A DNA stretch of 64,000 bases from Bacteroidota bacterium (GTDB lineage: Bacteria; Bacteroidota; Bacteroidia; B-17B0; Aurantibacillaceae). Made by a program: the position numbers and the translations under genes. This document shows positions 1-8,116 of this stretch, one piece after another. The notes beneath the pieces are model-generated. The model was not told the DNA's origin. It searched no databases and saw nothing but the letters and a program-made list of their open reading frames with translations. Location of the stretch: the NCBI GenBank assembly GCA_029237825.1, contig JAQZBQ010000004.1, forward strand, positions 62,001-126,000, written 5' to 3'. Positions within the stretch are counted from its first letter, which is position 1. The number at the start of each line of letters is the position of its first letter.

Positions 1-606
1 GCTATTTGTTCCATGCCCGAAATGAACCATGTCGTTGTGCGTACAATATCCCATGTCAATTTCAGTATGGTTCCATTCCTGTCCATATCCAAATTGCGTG
101 GGCGTATTAACCGCTAATGGTTTAGACATATCCCACAGAAATTTAATCCGCGACTTGCCATTCACATCTTTAAAATCAGGGTGATTGAAATCGGTTCCTG
201 AATCAATAATGCCGATAATTACGCCACTTCCATCATACGGCTGGCTTAATGGGAAAATCCCTGCCTTTATATCTTTGATTCTGTTTCTCACAACGCATGT
301 ATCACCTAATGGTTTCAATTGGTGTTGTATATATTCAATTCTTAAAACGTGTTTTAATTCTGCCAGCGCTTTAATAGTCTGTACCGATGCAGTGACAGAA
401 TAAATGTTACCGTATTGATAATGAACTTTACTGTTTTTTATTCTGAAAAAATTGACTTCTGTATGGGGTTTTACAAGCACGAGCACCTGTATGGTTTCAG
501 AAGGATTTGCATCCTGTATTTTATGGAGAAGTTCAGCGTTGAAACGGGATTGTGCAGTTAAGGTCAGAGTAAAAAAAAAGAGAATAATTGCAAAATGTAG
601 CTTCAT
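1..606 (-). CDS. S8 (subtilisin-like) serine peptidase, 3' part beyond the left edge
   Basis: The 202 residues visible form the N-terminal part of a secreted subtilase. Residues 1-19 are a signal peptide ending LTAQ. Residues about 20-110 look like an I9-type propeptide. The catalytic Asp is D135 in GIIDSGTDF and the catalytic His is H198 in FGHGT, both in family-typical context and spacing. The catalytic Ser and any C-terminal sorting domain lie outside the window. It probably acts in the periplasm or at the cell surface. Substrate is unknown. The start is the only Met before the signal peptide. It diverges from the next gene with only about 49 bases between them. Confidence 0.9.
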   Translation of the reverse strand, partial: MKLHFAIILFFFTLTLTAQSRFNAELLHKIQDANPSETIQVLVLVKPHTEVNFFRIKNSKVHYQYGNIYSVTASVQTIKALAELKHVLRIEYIQHQLKPLGDTCVVRNRIKDIKAGIFPLSQPYDGSGVIIGIIDSGTDFNHPDFKDVNGKSRIKFLWDMSKPLAVNTPTQFGYGQEWNHTEIDMGYCTHNDMVHFGHGTNS

Positions 607-655
607 GCGTGATTTATTATAGCATTAAATTACAAATAATTTAGATATTTACAAG

Positions 656-1306
656 ATGCCATTTCGCACTGTCTTTTACGTGATTATCCTTTTGAAATTC
701 ACCAATTGTCTTTCACAGGATTCGGTTGCATTTACAAAAGACTTACGGTTGTACGAAGGGTTGTATTTAACATATCAGGATTTCAGATACAACTGGCCAA
801 TCCCTAAGGAAAAAATTAATACCCCAATCAACAAAGATCAACTCGATTTTTATTCAAAACTGATCGAACAGGAATTGATTGAATACACAGAGAGGGATGG
901 CACGGTATCAAAAATACAATCTGAAAAAGTGTGGGGTTACTGCCAGAACAATATCATTTTCATAAACCAGGATAAAAATTTTTACCGGATTCCGGTTTTT
1001 GGCGCAATCAGTAATTTTATTGGCACAGCAGAAGTAATAAATTATTCGCCGGGTTATGATCCGTTCATGAATGCCCCCATAAATAGTACGAATTATAAAA
1101 CACGGGAAATACGACAATTCTTGTTTGATTTTTACAGTGGTGAAATTGTTCCGTTTAGTTTAGAAAAAGTGGAAGAGCTTTTGAAGAGGGACGAACCAAT
1201 CTATAAAGAATTTATGTCGTTGAGCAGAAAAAAGCGTAGGGACGCGGTTACAAAATATATCCGTATGTACAACGAAAAACACCTTGTATACTTTCCAAAA
1301 GGATAG
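656..1306 (+). CDS. Hypothetical exported protein, 216 aa
   Basis: I do not recognise a family. Residues 1-20 form a hydrophobic leader (VIILLKFTNCLSQ) consistent with a signal peptide. The rest is soluble-looking, rich in Tyr, Ile and Lys, with no visible catalytic motif. A basic stretch, SRKKRRD, lies near the C-terminus. Start and stop are clean and codon use matches the neighbours, so it is likely real. It is divergent from the subtilase and about 60 bases upstream of another exported hypothetical protein. Function is unknown; a periplasmic location is inferred. Confidence 0.7.
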   Translation: MPFRTVFYVIILLKFTNCLSQDSVAFTKDLRLYEGLYLTYQDFRYNWPIPKEKINTPINKDQLDFYSKLIEQELIEYTERDGTVSKIQSEKVWGYCQNNIIFINQDKNFYRIPVFGAISNFIGTAEVINYSPGYDPFMNAPINSTNYKTREIRQFLFDFYSGEIVPFSLEKVEELLKRDEPIYKEFMSLSRKKRRDAVTKYIRMYNEKHLVYFPKG

Positions 1307-1337
1307 TTGTTGTAACGAAGGCTGCTGTAAATGGATT

Positions 1338-1345
1338 TAATTTTG
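1338..1345 (+). promoter_or_regulatory. Candidate -7 element of the 210-aa gene
   Basis: TAATTTTG matches the Bacteroidota -7 consensus TAnnTTTG exactly and lies 23 bases upstream of the ATG. TTG triplets about 25 bases upstream could be the -33 element, at the long end of accepted spacing. Confidence 0.4.
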
Positions 1346-1368
1346 GGATAAACCAAAATTATCATCAC

Positions 1369-2001
1369 ATGAAAAATCTATTTTTTATTTTACTAATTTG
1401 TTTCGCGTGTTCTATGAACAGTCAGAATTCGAAACAGGATATTTCAAAAGCAAAGGAAATTGTCTGGTACGGTCTAAATTTTTCGAAAGCTAAAATGGTT
1501 GGCCAGTTTGATCAGGCTGTTGGCGCGGGTGCAGCAACCTCTTCAGAGTTAAAGGACAAGTGGATCCCGAGTTGGAATACATTGGTGGTGGCCGAACCCC
1601 AAAACTTTAAAATCAAAGAGGCTCTTAAAAAAGACAATATTTACATTGATTTAAAGCCTGTTGAAAAAATGAATCACGATATTAAATCAGAAGATTTGGT
1701 AAGTATGAACACTTTTGCTTTTGAAGATGCCGCAAAGTCTGTTCAGGACGTTGTAACTATGATGCCGCCGGGAGATAAAACGGAAGGGATTGGTTTGGTA
1801 TTTATTGTTGAAACGTTTGATAAACCAAGGAATGAGGCCTCCGTTTACGCAACTTTGTTCGATATAAAAACTAGAACAGTACTCGCATCCGACAGGATTG
1901 TAGGAACACCAAAAGGAATCGGGTTGCGCAACTTCTGGGCTGGCGCTATCCGTCACATCATTAAACAGATTGACGATACTTACTATAACAACTGGAAATA
2001 A
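1369..2001 (+). CDS. Hypothetical exported protein, 210 aa
   Basis: The N-terminus is a short signal sequence (residues 1-18, LFFILLICFAC then SMNSQ). The Cys at 14 is in a poor lipobox, so either a cleaved secreted protein or a lipoprotein is possible. The mature part has alternating hydrophobic strands, for example GIGLVFIVETFD and ASVYATLFDIKTRTVLASDRI, suggesting a small beta-rich fold of the kind seen in Bacteroidota periplasmic proteins that handle a propagated stress or turnover value, but I cannot name a family. A Rho-independent terminator follows directly, and an upstream TAATTTTG element suggests a single-gene transcript. Confidence 0.7.
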   Translation: MKNLFFILLICFACSMNSQNSKQDISKAKEIVWYGLNFSKAKMVGQFDQAVGAGAATSSELKDKWIPSWNTLVVAEPQNFKIKEALKKDNIYIDLKPVEKMNHDIKSEDLVSMNTFAFEDAAKSVQDVVTMMPPGDKTEGIGLVFIVETFDKPRNEASVYATLFDIKTRTVLASDRIVGTPKGIGLRNFWAGAIRHIIKQIDDTYYNNWK

Positions 2002-2024
2002 ACCCTTTTTTTGACGTTCCGTAG

Positions 2025-2053
2025 GACACTCTTTTTTAAGGGTGTCTTTTTTA
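2025..2053 (+). terminator. Rho-independent terminator
   Basis: Stem GACACTC / GGGTGTC (7 bp with one G-T pair) closes an 8-base AT loop and is followed by seven T. It ends the 210-aa gene transcript just before ettA. Confidence 0.8.
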
Positions 2054-2109
2054 TTTTCCCAAATTTTATTGGGTTTTTATCTTAACTTTATACCTCAATT
2101 TTTTTTATT

Positions 2110-3798
2110 ATGTCAGAAGTAGGAAGACAAATCATTTACAGCATGGTAAATGTATCGAAGATACATCCACCGCAAAAACAAGTATTAAAAGATATTTACA
2201 TTTCGTTTTATTACGGAGCAAAAATAGGTGTATTAGGTTTAAACGGTTCAGGTAAATCGTCCTTATTACGTATCATGGCCGGTATTGATAAGGATTATTT
2301 GGGTGAAATCCATCAATCTCAGGGCTATTCCATCGGTTTATTGGAACAGGAACCAAAACTCGATGAGAACAAAACAGTTATCGAGGTTGTGAGAGAAGGT
2401 GCGCAAAAGCATGTGGATATTTTAAATGAGTACGAAGAAGTGAATAATAAATTCATGGATGAGGAAATTTTAAATGATCCTGATAAAATGGATAAACTTA
2501 TAAACCGGCAGGCGCAATTGCAGGATTTAATAGATCAGCATGATTTATGGAACCTCGATACACGGTTGGAGCTTGCAATGGATGCCTTACGGTGTGCCGA
2601 TAGTGACACTCCTATTAAAATTTTATCAGGTGGTGAGCGCCGCAGGGTTGCTTTGTGTCGTTTACTGTTACAGGAACCGGATATTTTATTACTCGATGAG
2701 CCTACTAACCACCTGGATGCGGAAAGCGTGGATTGGTTGGAACAGCATTTACAGCAATATAAAGGTACCGTGATAGCGGTAACCCACGACCGTTATTTCC
2801 TCGACAATGTTGCGGGTTGGATTCTTGAATTAGATAGAGGAGAAGGGATTCCATGGAAAGGAAATTATTCTTCCTGGCTGGAACAAAAAGGTGCACGTTT
2901 GAAACAGGAAGAAAAAACAGAAAGCAAGCGGCAGAAAACATTAGCAAGAGAATTGGACTGGGTTCGTCAGGGAGTTAAAGGGCGTGGAGTCAAGCAAAAG
3001 GCTCGTTTGAATAATTATGATAAAATGATGAATGAGGACATAAAGGATAAAGAAGAGAAGCTGGAGATCTTCATTCCTAACGGTCCACGTTTAGGTAACG
3101 AAGTTATCGAGGCGATTGATGTTTCCAAAGGTTTTGGTGACAGATTACTTTATGAGCATTTGAATTTTAAATTACCACCAGCAGGTATCGTCGGAATTAT
3201 TGGTCCGAACGGAGCAGGTAAAACGACCTTGTTCCGCATGATCATGGGTGAAGAAAAGCCAACAAGCGGGGAGTTTAAAGTTGGACCAACGGTTAAAATT
3301 TCTTATGTTGATCAAAACCATAAGGAATTAGATCCGAATAAAACGGTATACGACGTTTTAAGTGGCGGTCTTGATAATATTACACTTGGCGGAAAGCCGA
3401 TGAATGCCCGGGCATATATTTCCCGTTTTAATTTCGGAGGTAGCGACCAGGGAAAAAAGGTAAGTGTATTATCGGGTGGCGAGCGTAACCGTTTGCATTT
3501 AGCAATGGCCTTGAAAAATGAAGGAAATGTGCTTTTACTTGATGAGCCTACCAACGATTTGGATGTAAATACATTGCGGGCACTGGAAGAAGGATTGGAG
3601 AATTTTGCCGGTTGCGCGGTAATTATTTCCCACGATCGTTGGTTCCTCGATCGCGTTTGTACGCACATTCTCGCATTTGAAGGTGATAGTTCAGTGTATT
3701 GGTTTGAAGGTGGATATAGTGAGTATGAAGAGAACCGTAAAAAACGTTTAGGTAATGTGGAACCAAAACGGCCTCGGTATAAAAAACTGACAGTATAA
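2110..3798 (+). CDS. ettA: Energy-dependent translational throttle EttA (ABC-F ATPase)
   Basis: This is a cytoplasmic ABC-F protein with two ATPase cassettes and no membrane segment. In the EttA family it binds the ribosomal E site and gates entry into elongation according to ATP level. Cassette 1 has Walker A GLNGSGKSS at 43-51, signature LSGGE at 172-176 and Walker B LLLDEPTNHLD at 193-203. Cassette 2 has GPNGAGKTT at 365-373, LSGGE at 454-458 and LLLDEPTNDLD at 475-485. The interdomain linker is at about 245-325. The length of 562 residues is close to the E. coli protein (555). It is monocistronic, with terminators on both sides. No Shine-Dalgarno is visible; an AT-rich leader precedes the ATG, as is usual in this phylum. 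Confidence 0.95.
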   Translation: MSEVGRQIIYSMVNVSKIHPPQKQVLKDIYISFYYGAKIGVLGLNGSGKSSLLRIMAGIDKDYLGEIHQSQGYSIGLLEQEPKLDENKTVIEVVREGAQKHVDILNEYEEVNNKFMDEEILNDPDKMDKLINRQAQLQDLIDQHDLWNLDTRLELAMDALRCADSDTPIKILSGGERRRVALCRLLLQEPDILLLDEPTNHLDAESVDWLEQHLQQYKGTVIAVTHDRYFLDNVAGWILELDRGEGIPWKGNYSSWLEQKGARLKQEEKTESKRQKTLARELDWVRQGVKGRGVKQKARLNNYDKMMNEDIKDKEEKLEIFIPNGPRLGNEVIEAIDVSKGFGDRLLYEHLNFKLPPAGIVGIIGPNGAGKTTLFRMIMGEEKPTSGEFKVGPTVKISYVDQNHKELDPNKTVYDVLSGGLDNITLGGKPMNARAYISRFNFGGSDQGKKVSVLSGGERNRLHLAMALKNEGNVLLLDEPTNDLDVNTLRALEEGLENFAGCAVIISHDRWFLDRVCTHILAFEGDSSVYWFEGGYSEYEENRKKRLGNVEPKRPRYKKLTV

Positions 3799-3804
3799 TT
3801 TTTG

Positions 3805-3838
3805 AAAGTCCCTGCGAAAGTACAGGGACTTTTTTTTC
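3805..3838 (+). terminator. Rho-independent terminator of ettA
   Basis: A 10-bp perfect stem (AAAGTCCCTG / CAGGGACTTT) around an 8-base loop is followed by a T run. The next gene begins a few bases downstream. Confidence 0.9.
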
Positions 3839-3845
3839 AAGGTAT

Positions 3846-4706
3846 TTGGTACGATTCGTTTTTATAGTTTTTGTTTTACTGGTAGTGGGGTGTAAAAAAG
3901 ATCCGCCTGGATTTACCATTGATAATTTAAATGACGGTAAAATTGGGTGTTTTGGTCATGCCGGAATGGGGTTTTATTCGTCATACCCGGTTAACTCCTG
4001 GCCTGGGTTTGAGTCGTGCCTGGCACGAGGAGCAGATGGCACCGAAATGGATATTCACATGACCAGGGACAGTGTTCTGGTTATTACTCACAGTTCAGAT
4101 TTAAAAGAAACCACTACCTGTTCAGGCGCTATTTCAGATCTTACCTGGGCAGATATCACAGATTGCAATTTAAAATCCATCTTTTTCAAAGACGCCAAAC
4201 TGTTATCACTGGATGAATTTTTACAGAAGCTTGATAACCCCAAGCAGTATATTTTTACATGGGATATAAAGTTTAAAGAATTTAATCAAACGTATTATGG
4301 TGTTTATTCCAGGGCCATTCAAAAAGTGGTCATTAAAAATGATTTGTTCGGACGAGTGTTTATTGAAAATCCCTTTGGTGATTTTTTACATCATTTACAA
4401 ATGAATGGAAATGGAGCAAAATTATTTCTTTTGTCGGATAATTTTGAGGAAGGAATGGAGGAAGTGTTGGATCGGGGGTTATTTGGACTGTCAATGCATT
4501 CAAAACATATTTCTCAGGAGCAGGTTAAGAAGGCTCATTCCCAAGGTATTCGGATAACTATTTACGGTGTGTTAACTGAAAAGGAAAATTACGCAGCCAT
4601 AGAAAAATGTCCGGACTATATACAAACAGATAATATCAATTACCTGGTTAAAGTTTTCGGAAAGTTTAACCGGAACAATGGTTTCGTACATTCCATCACC
4701 AAATAA
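3846..4706 (+). CDS. Glycerophosphodiester phosphodiesterase-family lipoprotein
   Basis: The family hydrolyses glycerophosphodiesters to glycerol 3-phosphate and an alcohol. The N-terminus is a lipoprotein signal (FIVFVLLVVGCKKD, lipobox VVGC, Cys16). The GDPD active-site pattern is recognisable: GHAGMG (about residues 37-42), EMDIHM (Glu and Asp metal ligands, about 75-80) and THSSDL (second His, about 88-93). The usual HRG is HAG here, so the motif Arg is replaced. No ATG lies upstream in frame; the only start that keeps the signal peptide is TTG, immediately after the ettA terminator. It converges on rnc with 6 bases between. The substrate is not predictable, and the altered HRG leaves activity uncertain. 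Confidence 0.8.
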   Translation: MVRFVFIVFVLLVVGCKKDPPGFTIDNLNDGKIGCFGHAGMGFYSSYPVNSWPGFESCLARGADGTEMDIHMTRDSVLVITHSSDLKETTTCSGAISDLTWADITDCNLKSIFFKDAKLLSLDEFLQKLDNPKQYIFTWDIKFKEFNQTYYGVYSRAIQKVVIKNDLFGRVFIENPFGDFLHHLQMNGNGAKLFLLSDNFEEGMEEVLDRGLFGLSMHSKHISQEQVKKAHSQGIRITIYGVLTEKENYAAIEKCPDYIQTDNINYLVKVFGKFNRNNGFVHSITK

Positions 4707-4712
4707 ATGGTT

Positions 4713-5441
4713 CTACTGTTCTTTGGTGATTTTTTCAAGTACAACTTGCGCTACTTTTTGTTCTGCTACTTTTTTCGATTTGTGTTCAAAAACACCTTGT
4801 GGTACACCATCAATGGATAATTGTACCGCAAACACTTTGTCACGGCCATTTTTATGTTCGCTTAGTACGGTATATTCAAACTGTTTCTTTTGACGTTGCA
4901 TGAGGATCTGAAACTGAGATTTGTAATCAGTGTCATTTTGCAACAGATCATTGATATCCAGATGAATTTTAATAATGCGCATCAGAATAAACTTCCGCGT
5001 AACTTCAAACCCTTTATCCATGAATACTGCACCAATAAAGGCTTCAAACACATCGCCATATGCCGATGAACTCACCTTTTCTTTCTTAGTCAGGCGGGAA
5101 CTCAATAAAACATCAAAGCCAAATTTTTTTGAAAGCATATAAAGGTTCTGACCATTCACAATGCGGCTACGCATTTGAGTTAAGAACCCTTCGTCTTTTT
5201 TAGGAAATAATTTAAAAAGGTATTCGGCAACCACTGCGCCTAGAATGGCGTCGCCAAGAAACTCAAGCCGTTCATTACTCTGGAAGTGTTCTGTGATTTC
5301 TTTGGAGGAGCTGCTATGTCTGAATGCTTGTTTATATAATGCAATATTATCAGGATAAAACCCCAGAATGTTTTTGAGTTTTTTTTTAAACTCTTTGTCT
5401 TGTTTGGAAAGGGGTGTTAAAGCCGATAAAAGTTTTATCAA
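4713..5441 (-). CDS. rnc: Ribonuclease III
   Basis: This double-strand-specific endoribonuclease processes rRNA precursors and structured mRNAs in the cytoplasm. The family signature NERLEFLGDAIL is at residues 56-67, with the second acidic metal-binding set in GDVFEAFIGAVF at about 128-139. A double-stranded-RNA-binding domain fills residues about 165-240 (VPQGVFEHKSKKVAEQKVA). The length of 242 residues is normal, with an N-terminal extension of about 25 residues. It lies 9 bases downstream of fabF and is presumably cotranscribed in the order acpP-fabF-rnc, an arrangement known from many bacteria. Confidence 0.96.
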   Translation of the reverse strand: MIKLLSALTPLSKQDKEFKKKLKNILGFYPDNIALYKQAFRHSSSSKEITEHFQSNERLEFLGDAILGAVVAEYLFKLFPKKDEGFLTQMRSRIVNGQNLYMLSKKFGFDVLLSSRLTKKEKVSSSAYGDVFEAFIGAVFMDKGFEVTRKFILMRIIKIHLDINDLLQNDTDYKSQFQILMQRQKKQFEYTVLSEHKNGRDKVFAVQLSIDGVPQGVFEHKSKKVAEQKVAQVVLEKITKEQ

Positions 5442-5450
5442 AGCATTAAA

Positions 5451-6704
5451 TTAAGCGGTGTATTTTTTAACTACCACGGCTGCATTATGTCCGCCAAAAC
5501 CAAATGTGTTGCTAATTGCATAATTGATTGTGCGTTTTTGCGCCTTGTTAAACGTTAGGTTTAATTTAGGATCTAATTCAGGATCGGGATTGACATTGTT
5601 TATTGTGGGAGGAACAATGTCATTTTGAACAGCTAATACCGTGGCCATAGCTTCGATTGCACCGGCAGCGCCTAATAAGTGACCTGTCATTGATTTTGTG
5701 GAACTGATATTCATTTTATAAGCTTGTTCACCAAATACATTGGTAATCGCTTTTAACTCCGCAAGGTCTCCAAGTGGAGTACTCGTTCCATGTGTATTGA
5801 TGTAATCAACTAGTTCGGGACCTATGTTTGCGTCTTTCAGTGCGCGTTGCATTACTAAAGTTGCACCTAAACCTTCGGGATGTGGCGCTGTAATATGATG
5901 CGCATCAGCACTCATTCCGCCACCAATAATTTCTGCATAAATTTTAGCGCCTCTTGCAAGGGCGTGATCTAATTCTTCAAGAATCAAAGCAACACCACCT
6001 TCGCCCAAAACGAAACCATCGCGATCTACATCATAAGGGCGAGACGCCGTTTCAGGGCTTTCATTTCTGGTACTCATGGCCTGGCACGCATTAAATCCAC
6101 CAATACCACTTTCATTAATCGCTGCTTCAGAGCCGCCGGCTACAATGGCAGTGGCTTTACCTAATTTAATATAAGTAAAAGCATCAATTAAGGCTGAAGT
6201 TGAAGAAGCACAGGCGGAAACTGTGGTAAAGTTCGGTCCCCGGAATCCAAAACGCATCGAAATATGTCCTGAACAGATATCGGCTATCATTTTCGGAATG
6301 AAGAATGGGTTGAAACGCGGTGTTCCATCACCTTTGGCATAATTAAACGTTTCAGTTTGGAAAGTGTCTAAACCTCCAATTCCTGAACCCCAAATAACAC
6401 CGATTTCATTTTTGTCAATTCCTTCTGAGTCAAGTCCTGCATCAGCAACGGCTTGTACAGAAGCTGCGATACCGTAATGGGAAAATGCATCTAAACGCTG
6501 AGCTTCTTTTCTGTCAAAATAATCTTCAAGTTTAAAACCCTTCACTTCACAAGCGAAACGGGTTTTAAATTTAGATGCATCAAAACGTGTAATAGGTGCG
6601 GCACCGCTAACGCCGTTAATTAAATTTGTCCAATAATCGTTAACATTACTGCCCAAAGGTGTAACAGCACCAAGTCCCGTAACTACTACGCGCTTAAATT
6701 GCAT
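5451..6704 (-). CDS. fabF: Beta-ketoacyl-ACP synthase II
   Basis: This condensing enzyme elongates acyl-ACP with malonyl-ACP in type II fatty-acid synthesis. The Cys-His-His triad is complete: C164 in VSACASS, H305 in THGTSTPLGD and H342 in TGHLLGAAG. The length of 417 residues is typical for FabF, and the sequence is collinear throughout. It sits 30 bases downstream of acpP and 9 bases upstream of rnc, forming the common acpP-fabF-rnc operon. Confidence 0.97.
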   Translation of the reverse strand: MQFKRVVVTGLGAVTPLGSNVNDYWTNLINGVSGAAPITRFDASKFKTRFACEVKGFKLEDYFDRKEAQRLDAFSHYGIAASVQAVADAGLDSEGIDKNEIGVIWGSGIGGLDTFQTETFNYAKGDGTPRFNPFFIPKMIADICSGHISMRFGFRGPNFTTVSACASSTSALIDAFTYIKLGKATAIVAGGSEAAINESGIGGFNACQAMSTRNESPETASRPYDVDRDGFVLGEGGVALILEELDHALARGAKIYAEIIGGGMSADAHHITAPHPEGLGATLVMQRALKDANIGPELVDYINTHGTSTPLGDLAELKAITNVFGEQAYKMNISSTKSMTGHLLGAAGAIEAMATVLAVQNDIVPPTINNVNPDPELDPKLNLTFNKAQKRTINYAISNTFGFGGHNAAVVVKKYTA

Positions 6705-6734
6705 AAAGAATAATTTTTAAAAAAGGTAAAGTTC

Positions 6735-6974
6735 TTAGTTTTTTGCGTTTGCTTCGATGTAAGAAATAGCATCTCCTACAGTAGCAATTTTTTCTGCCTG
6801 ATCGTCTGGAATAGCAATATTGAATTCTTTTTCAAATTCCATAATTAATTCTACAGTATCTAAAGAATCTGCACCCAAATCATTGGTGAAACTTGCTGTT
6901 GGAGTTACTTCTTTTTCTTCTACACCTAATTTATCAACGATGATAGATTTTACTTTTGATGAAATGTCTGACAT
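6735..6974 (-). CDS. acpP: Acyl carrier protein
   Basis: This small acidic carrier (79 residues) holds growing acyl chains on 4'-phosphopantetheine. The attachment serine is S37 in [10 protein letters not shown], and the recognition helix that follows ([10 protein letters not shown]) is canonical. It is the first gene of the acpP-fabF-rnc operon. A strong bidirectional hairpin upstream isolates it from the preceding minus-strand gene. Confidence 0.97.
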   Translation of the reverse strand: MSDISSKVKSIIVDKLGVEEKEVTPTASFTNDLGADSLDTVELIMEFEKEFNIAIPDDQAEKIATVGDAISYIEANAKN

Positions 6975-7027
6975 TTGTTTTTAGTTTTAAAATTCGGGAC
7001 AAAGATAACGCTATACCACAAATATCA

Positions 7028-7088
7028 AAAAAAAATGCCCTTTAGTAATTGATTGTTATTCAAATAATTACTAAAACTGGGCATTTTT
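7028..7088 (-). terminator. Long terminator hairpin between the His-rich gene and acpP
   Basis: A long inverted repeat: AAAAATGCCC then TTTAGTAATT pair with AATTACTAAA and GGGCATTTTT, with a 3-base bulge and a loop of about 15 bases. A/T tracts on both sides allow termination in either direction. It separates two minus-strand genes. Confidence 0.75.
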
Positions 7089-7118
7089 AATCTATTAAAA
7101 GGCTTTTTTATCAGTAGC

Positions 7119-7415
7119 CTAGGCGGATTTTTTTATGATGCGGTGGTGATGGTGTCTACGCTGAATATGCCTAATATGGCTGGCATCTTTCTCATCCTTG
7201 CTAGCATATTTTTGAACTATCAAAGATGTTACGTAAGCAATTACAGCAAGTGCAATGACTCCAAAAAAGACGTAAAATCCGATAAATCCGTCTTTGGACA
7301 TTTCTGTCATCACGCCATTTACAAATTTACTTTCTGCATGCGCTACTGCGCCTGATAGGGTTAGGATTGTGGTTGTGGCAAGGGTACGTTGTACATTTTT
7401 TTCATTTGTTTCCAT
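7119..7415 (-). CDS. Small His-rich membrane protein, 98 aa
   Basis: I do not recognise a family. Residues 11-27 form a signal-like segment ending AVAHA, so cleavage after residue 27 is plausible. A second hydrophobic segment at about 44-67 (GFYVFFGVIALAVIAYVTSLIV) would anchor it. The remaining C-terminal 30 residues are strongly basic with His at 80, 83 and 88-91 (RRHHHHR), placed on the cytoplasmic side if the first segment is a cleaved signal. It is a single gene with its own terminator. The His cluster could bind metal or nucleic acid, but this is inference. Confidence 0.6.
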   Translation of the reverse strand: METNEKNVQRTLATTTILTLSGAVAHAESKFVNGVMTEMSKDGFIGFYVFFGVIALAVIAYVTSLIVQKYASKDEKDASHIRHIQRRHHHHRIIKKSA

Positions 7416-7544
7416 GATTTAAAGAATTTATGCTCTTTAATTCTAACCAAGTGGAGAATAGAACCAAAAAACGATTAAACAATTGTTTTCGGGGGTTTCT
7501 ATTTTCTTTAACGGGTATAATAGCCAATAGTTTCACGTTATTTA

Positions 7545-7576
7545 TTTGTTTTATAACAAAGAATGTTGTACATTTG
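7545..7576 (+). promoter_or_regulatory. Promoter of the rimP-nusA-infB operon
   Basis: TTTG (-33 element, 7545-7548), a 20-base spacer and TACATTTG (-7 element, 7569-7576) match the Bacteroidota primary-sigma consensus TTTG / TAnnTTTG exactly. The predicted transcript start is near 7582, leaving a leader of about 58 bases before rimP. Confidence 0.75.
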
Positions 7577-7606
7577 TCAACGGAAAATTAGAAAGATAGA
7601 ATGATG

Positions 7607-7630
7607 AGGGACGAATAAGTCCCTTTTTTA
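7607..7630 (+). promoter_or_regulatory. Attenuator-like hairpin in the rimP leader
   Basis: AGGGAC / GTCCCT (6 bp, loop GAATAA) is followed at once by six T. This is the form of an intrinsic terminator, placed between the promoter and the rimP start codon. It would either terminate part of the transcription or be read through under control, for example by NusA, the product of the second gene. The hairpin and T run are seen directly; the regulatory role is inferred by analogy with rimP leaders described in gammaproteobacteria. Confidence 0.6.
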
Positions 7631-7639
7631 TTTGGTAAA

Positions 7640-8104
7640 ATGATTAAGAAACAAACCATAATTAATTTAGTTGAAGAGCATTTAAAAGGTACGGATAAGT
7701 TCCTGGTAGATGTGAAAGTATTGGCCGGGAATAAAATTGAAGTGTATGTGGATTGTCCAACGCATATTTTGATTGCGGATTGTGTGGCTTTAAGCAGACA
7801 CATTGAAGGAAGTCTCGACAGAGAAAAAGAGGATTTTGAATTGCAGGTTTCTTCACCGGGGGCCACTGAATCGTTTAAAGTATTACCTCAGTATCAGAAA
7901 TATGTTGGCACGAAAGTGTGTGCTGTAACTAAAGATGGCACTAAACATGAAGGCTTGTTGGTAAGTGCCGGTGAAAATGAGTTTGTAATTGAGGAAACAA
8001 GAAGAGAAAAGAAAGCTCTTGGGAAAGGCAATCAAACAGTGGTAGAAAACATAACCCTAACATATAATCAAATAAAAGAAACAAAATCAGTATTACCATT
8101 TTAA
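7640..8104 (+). CDS. rimP: Ribosome maturation factor RimP
   Basis: RimP assists maturation of the 30S subunit. The protein has 154 residues with the two-domain layout of the family: an N-terminal alpha/beta domain with the characteristic LQVSSPGATESFK (about residues 71-83) and a C-terminal SH3-like barrel from about residue 86. It is the first gene of rimP-nusA-infB, with 12 bases before nusA. The order is highly conserved across bacteria and confirms the call. Expression is likely governed by the upstream promoter and terminator-like hairpin. Confidence 0.93.
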   Translation: MIKKQTIINLVEEHLKGTDKFLVDVKVLAGNKIEVYVDCPTHILIADCVALSRHIEGSLDREKEDFELQVSSPGATESFKVLPQYQKYVGTKVCAVTKDGTKHEGLLVSAGENEFVIEETRREKKALGKGNQTVVENITLTYNQIKETKSVLPF

Positions 8105-8116
8105 AAAATCAAAACA

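Noticed and set aside
3312-3919. Antisense open frames over the ettA 3' end
   Set aside because: They run opposite strongly conserved ABC cassettes, contain the ettA terminator and show no recognisable protein family.
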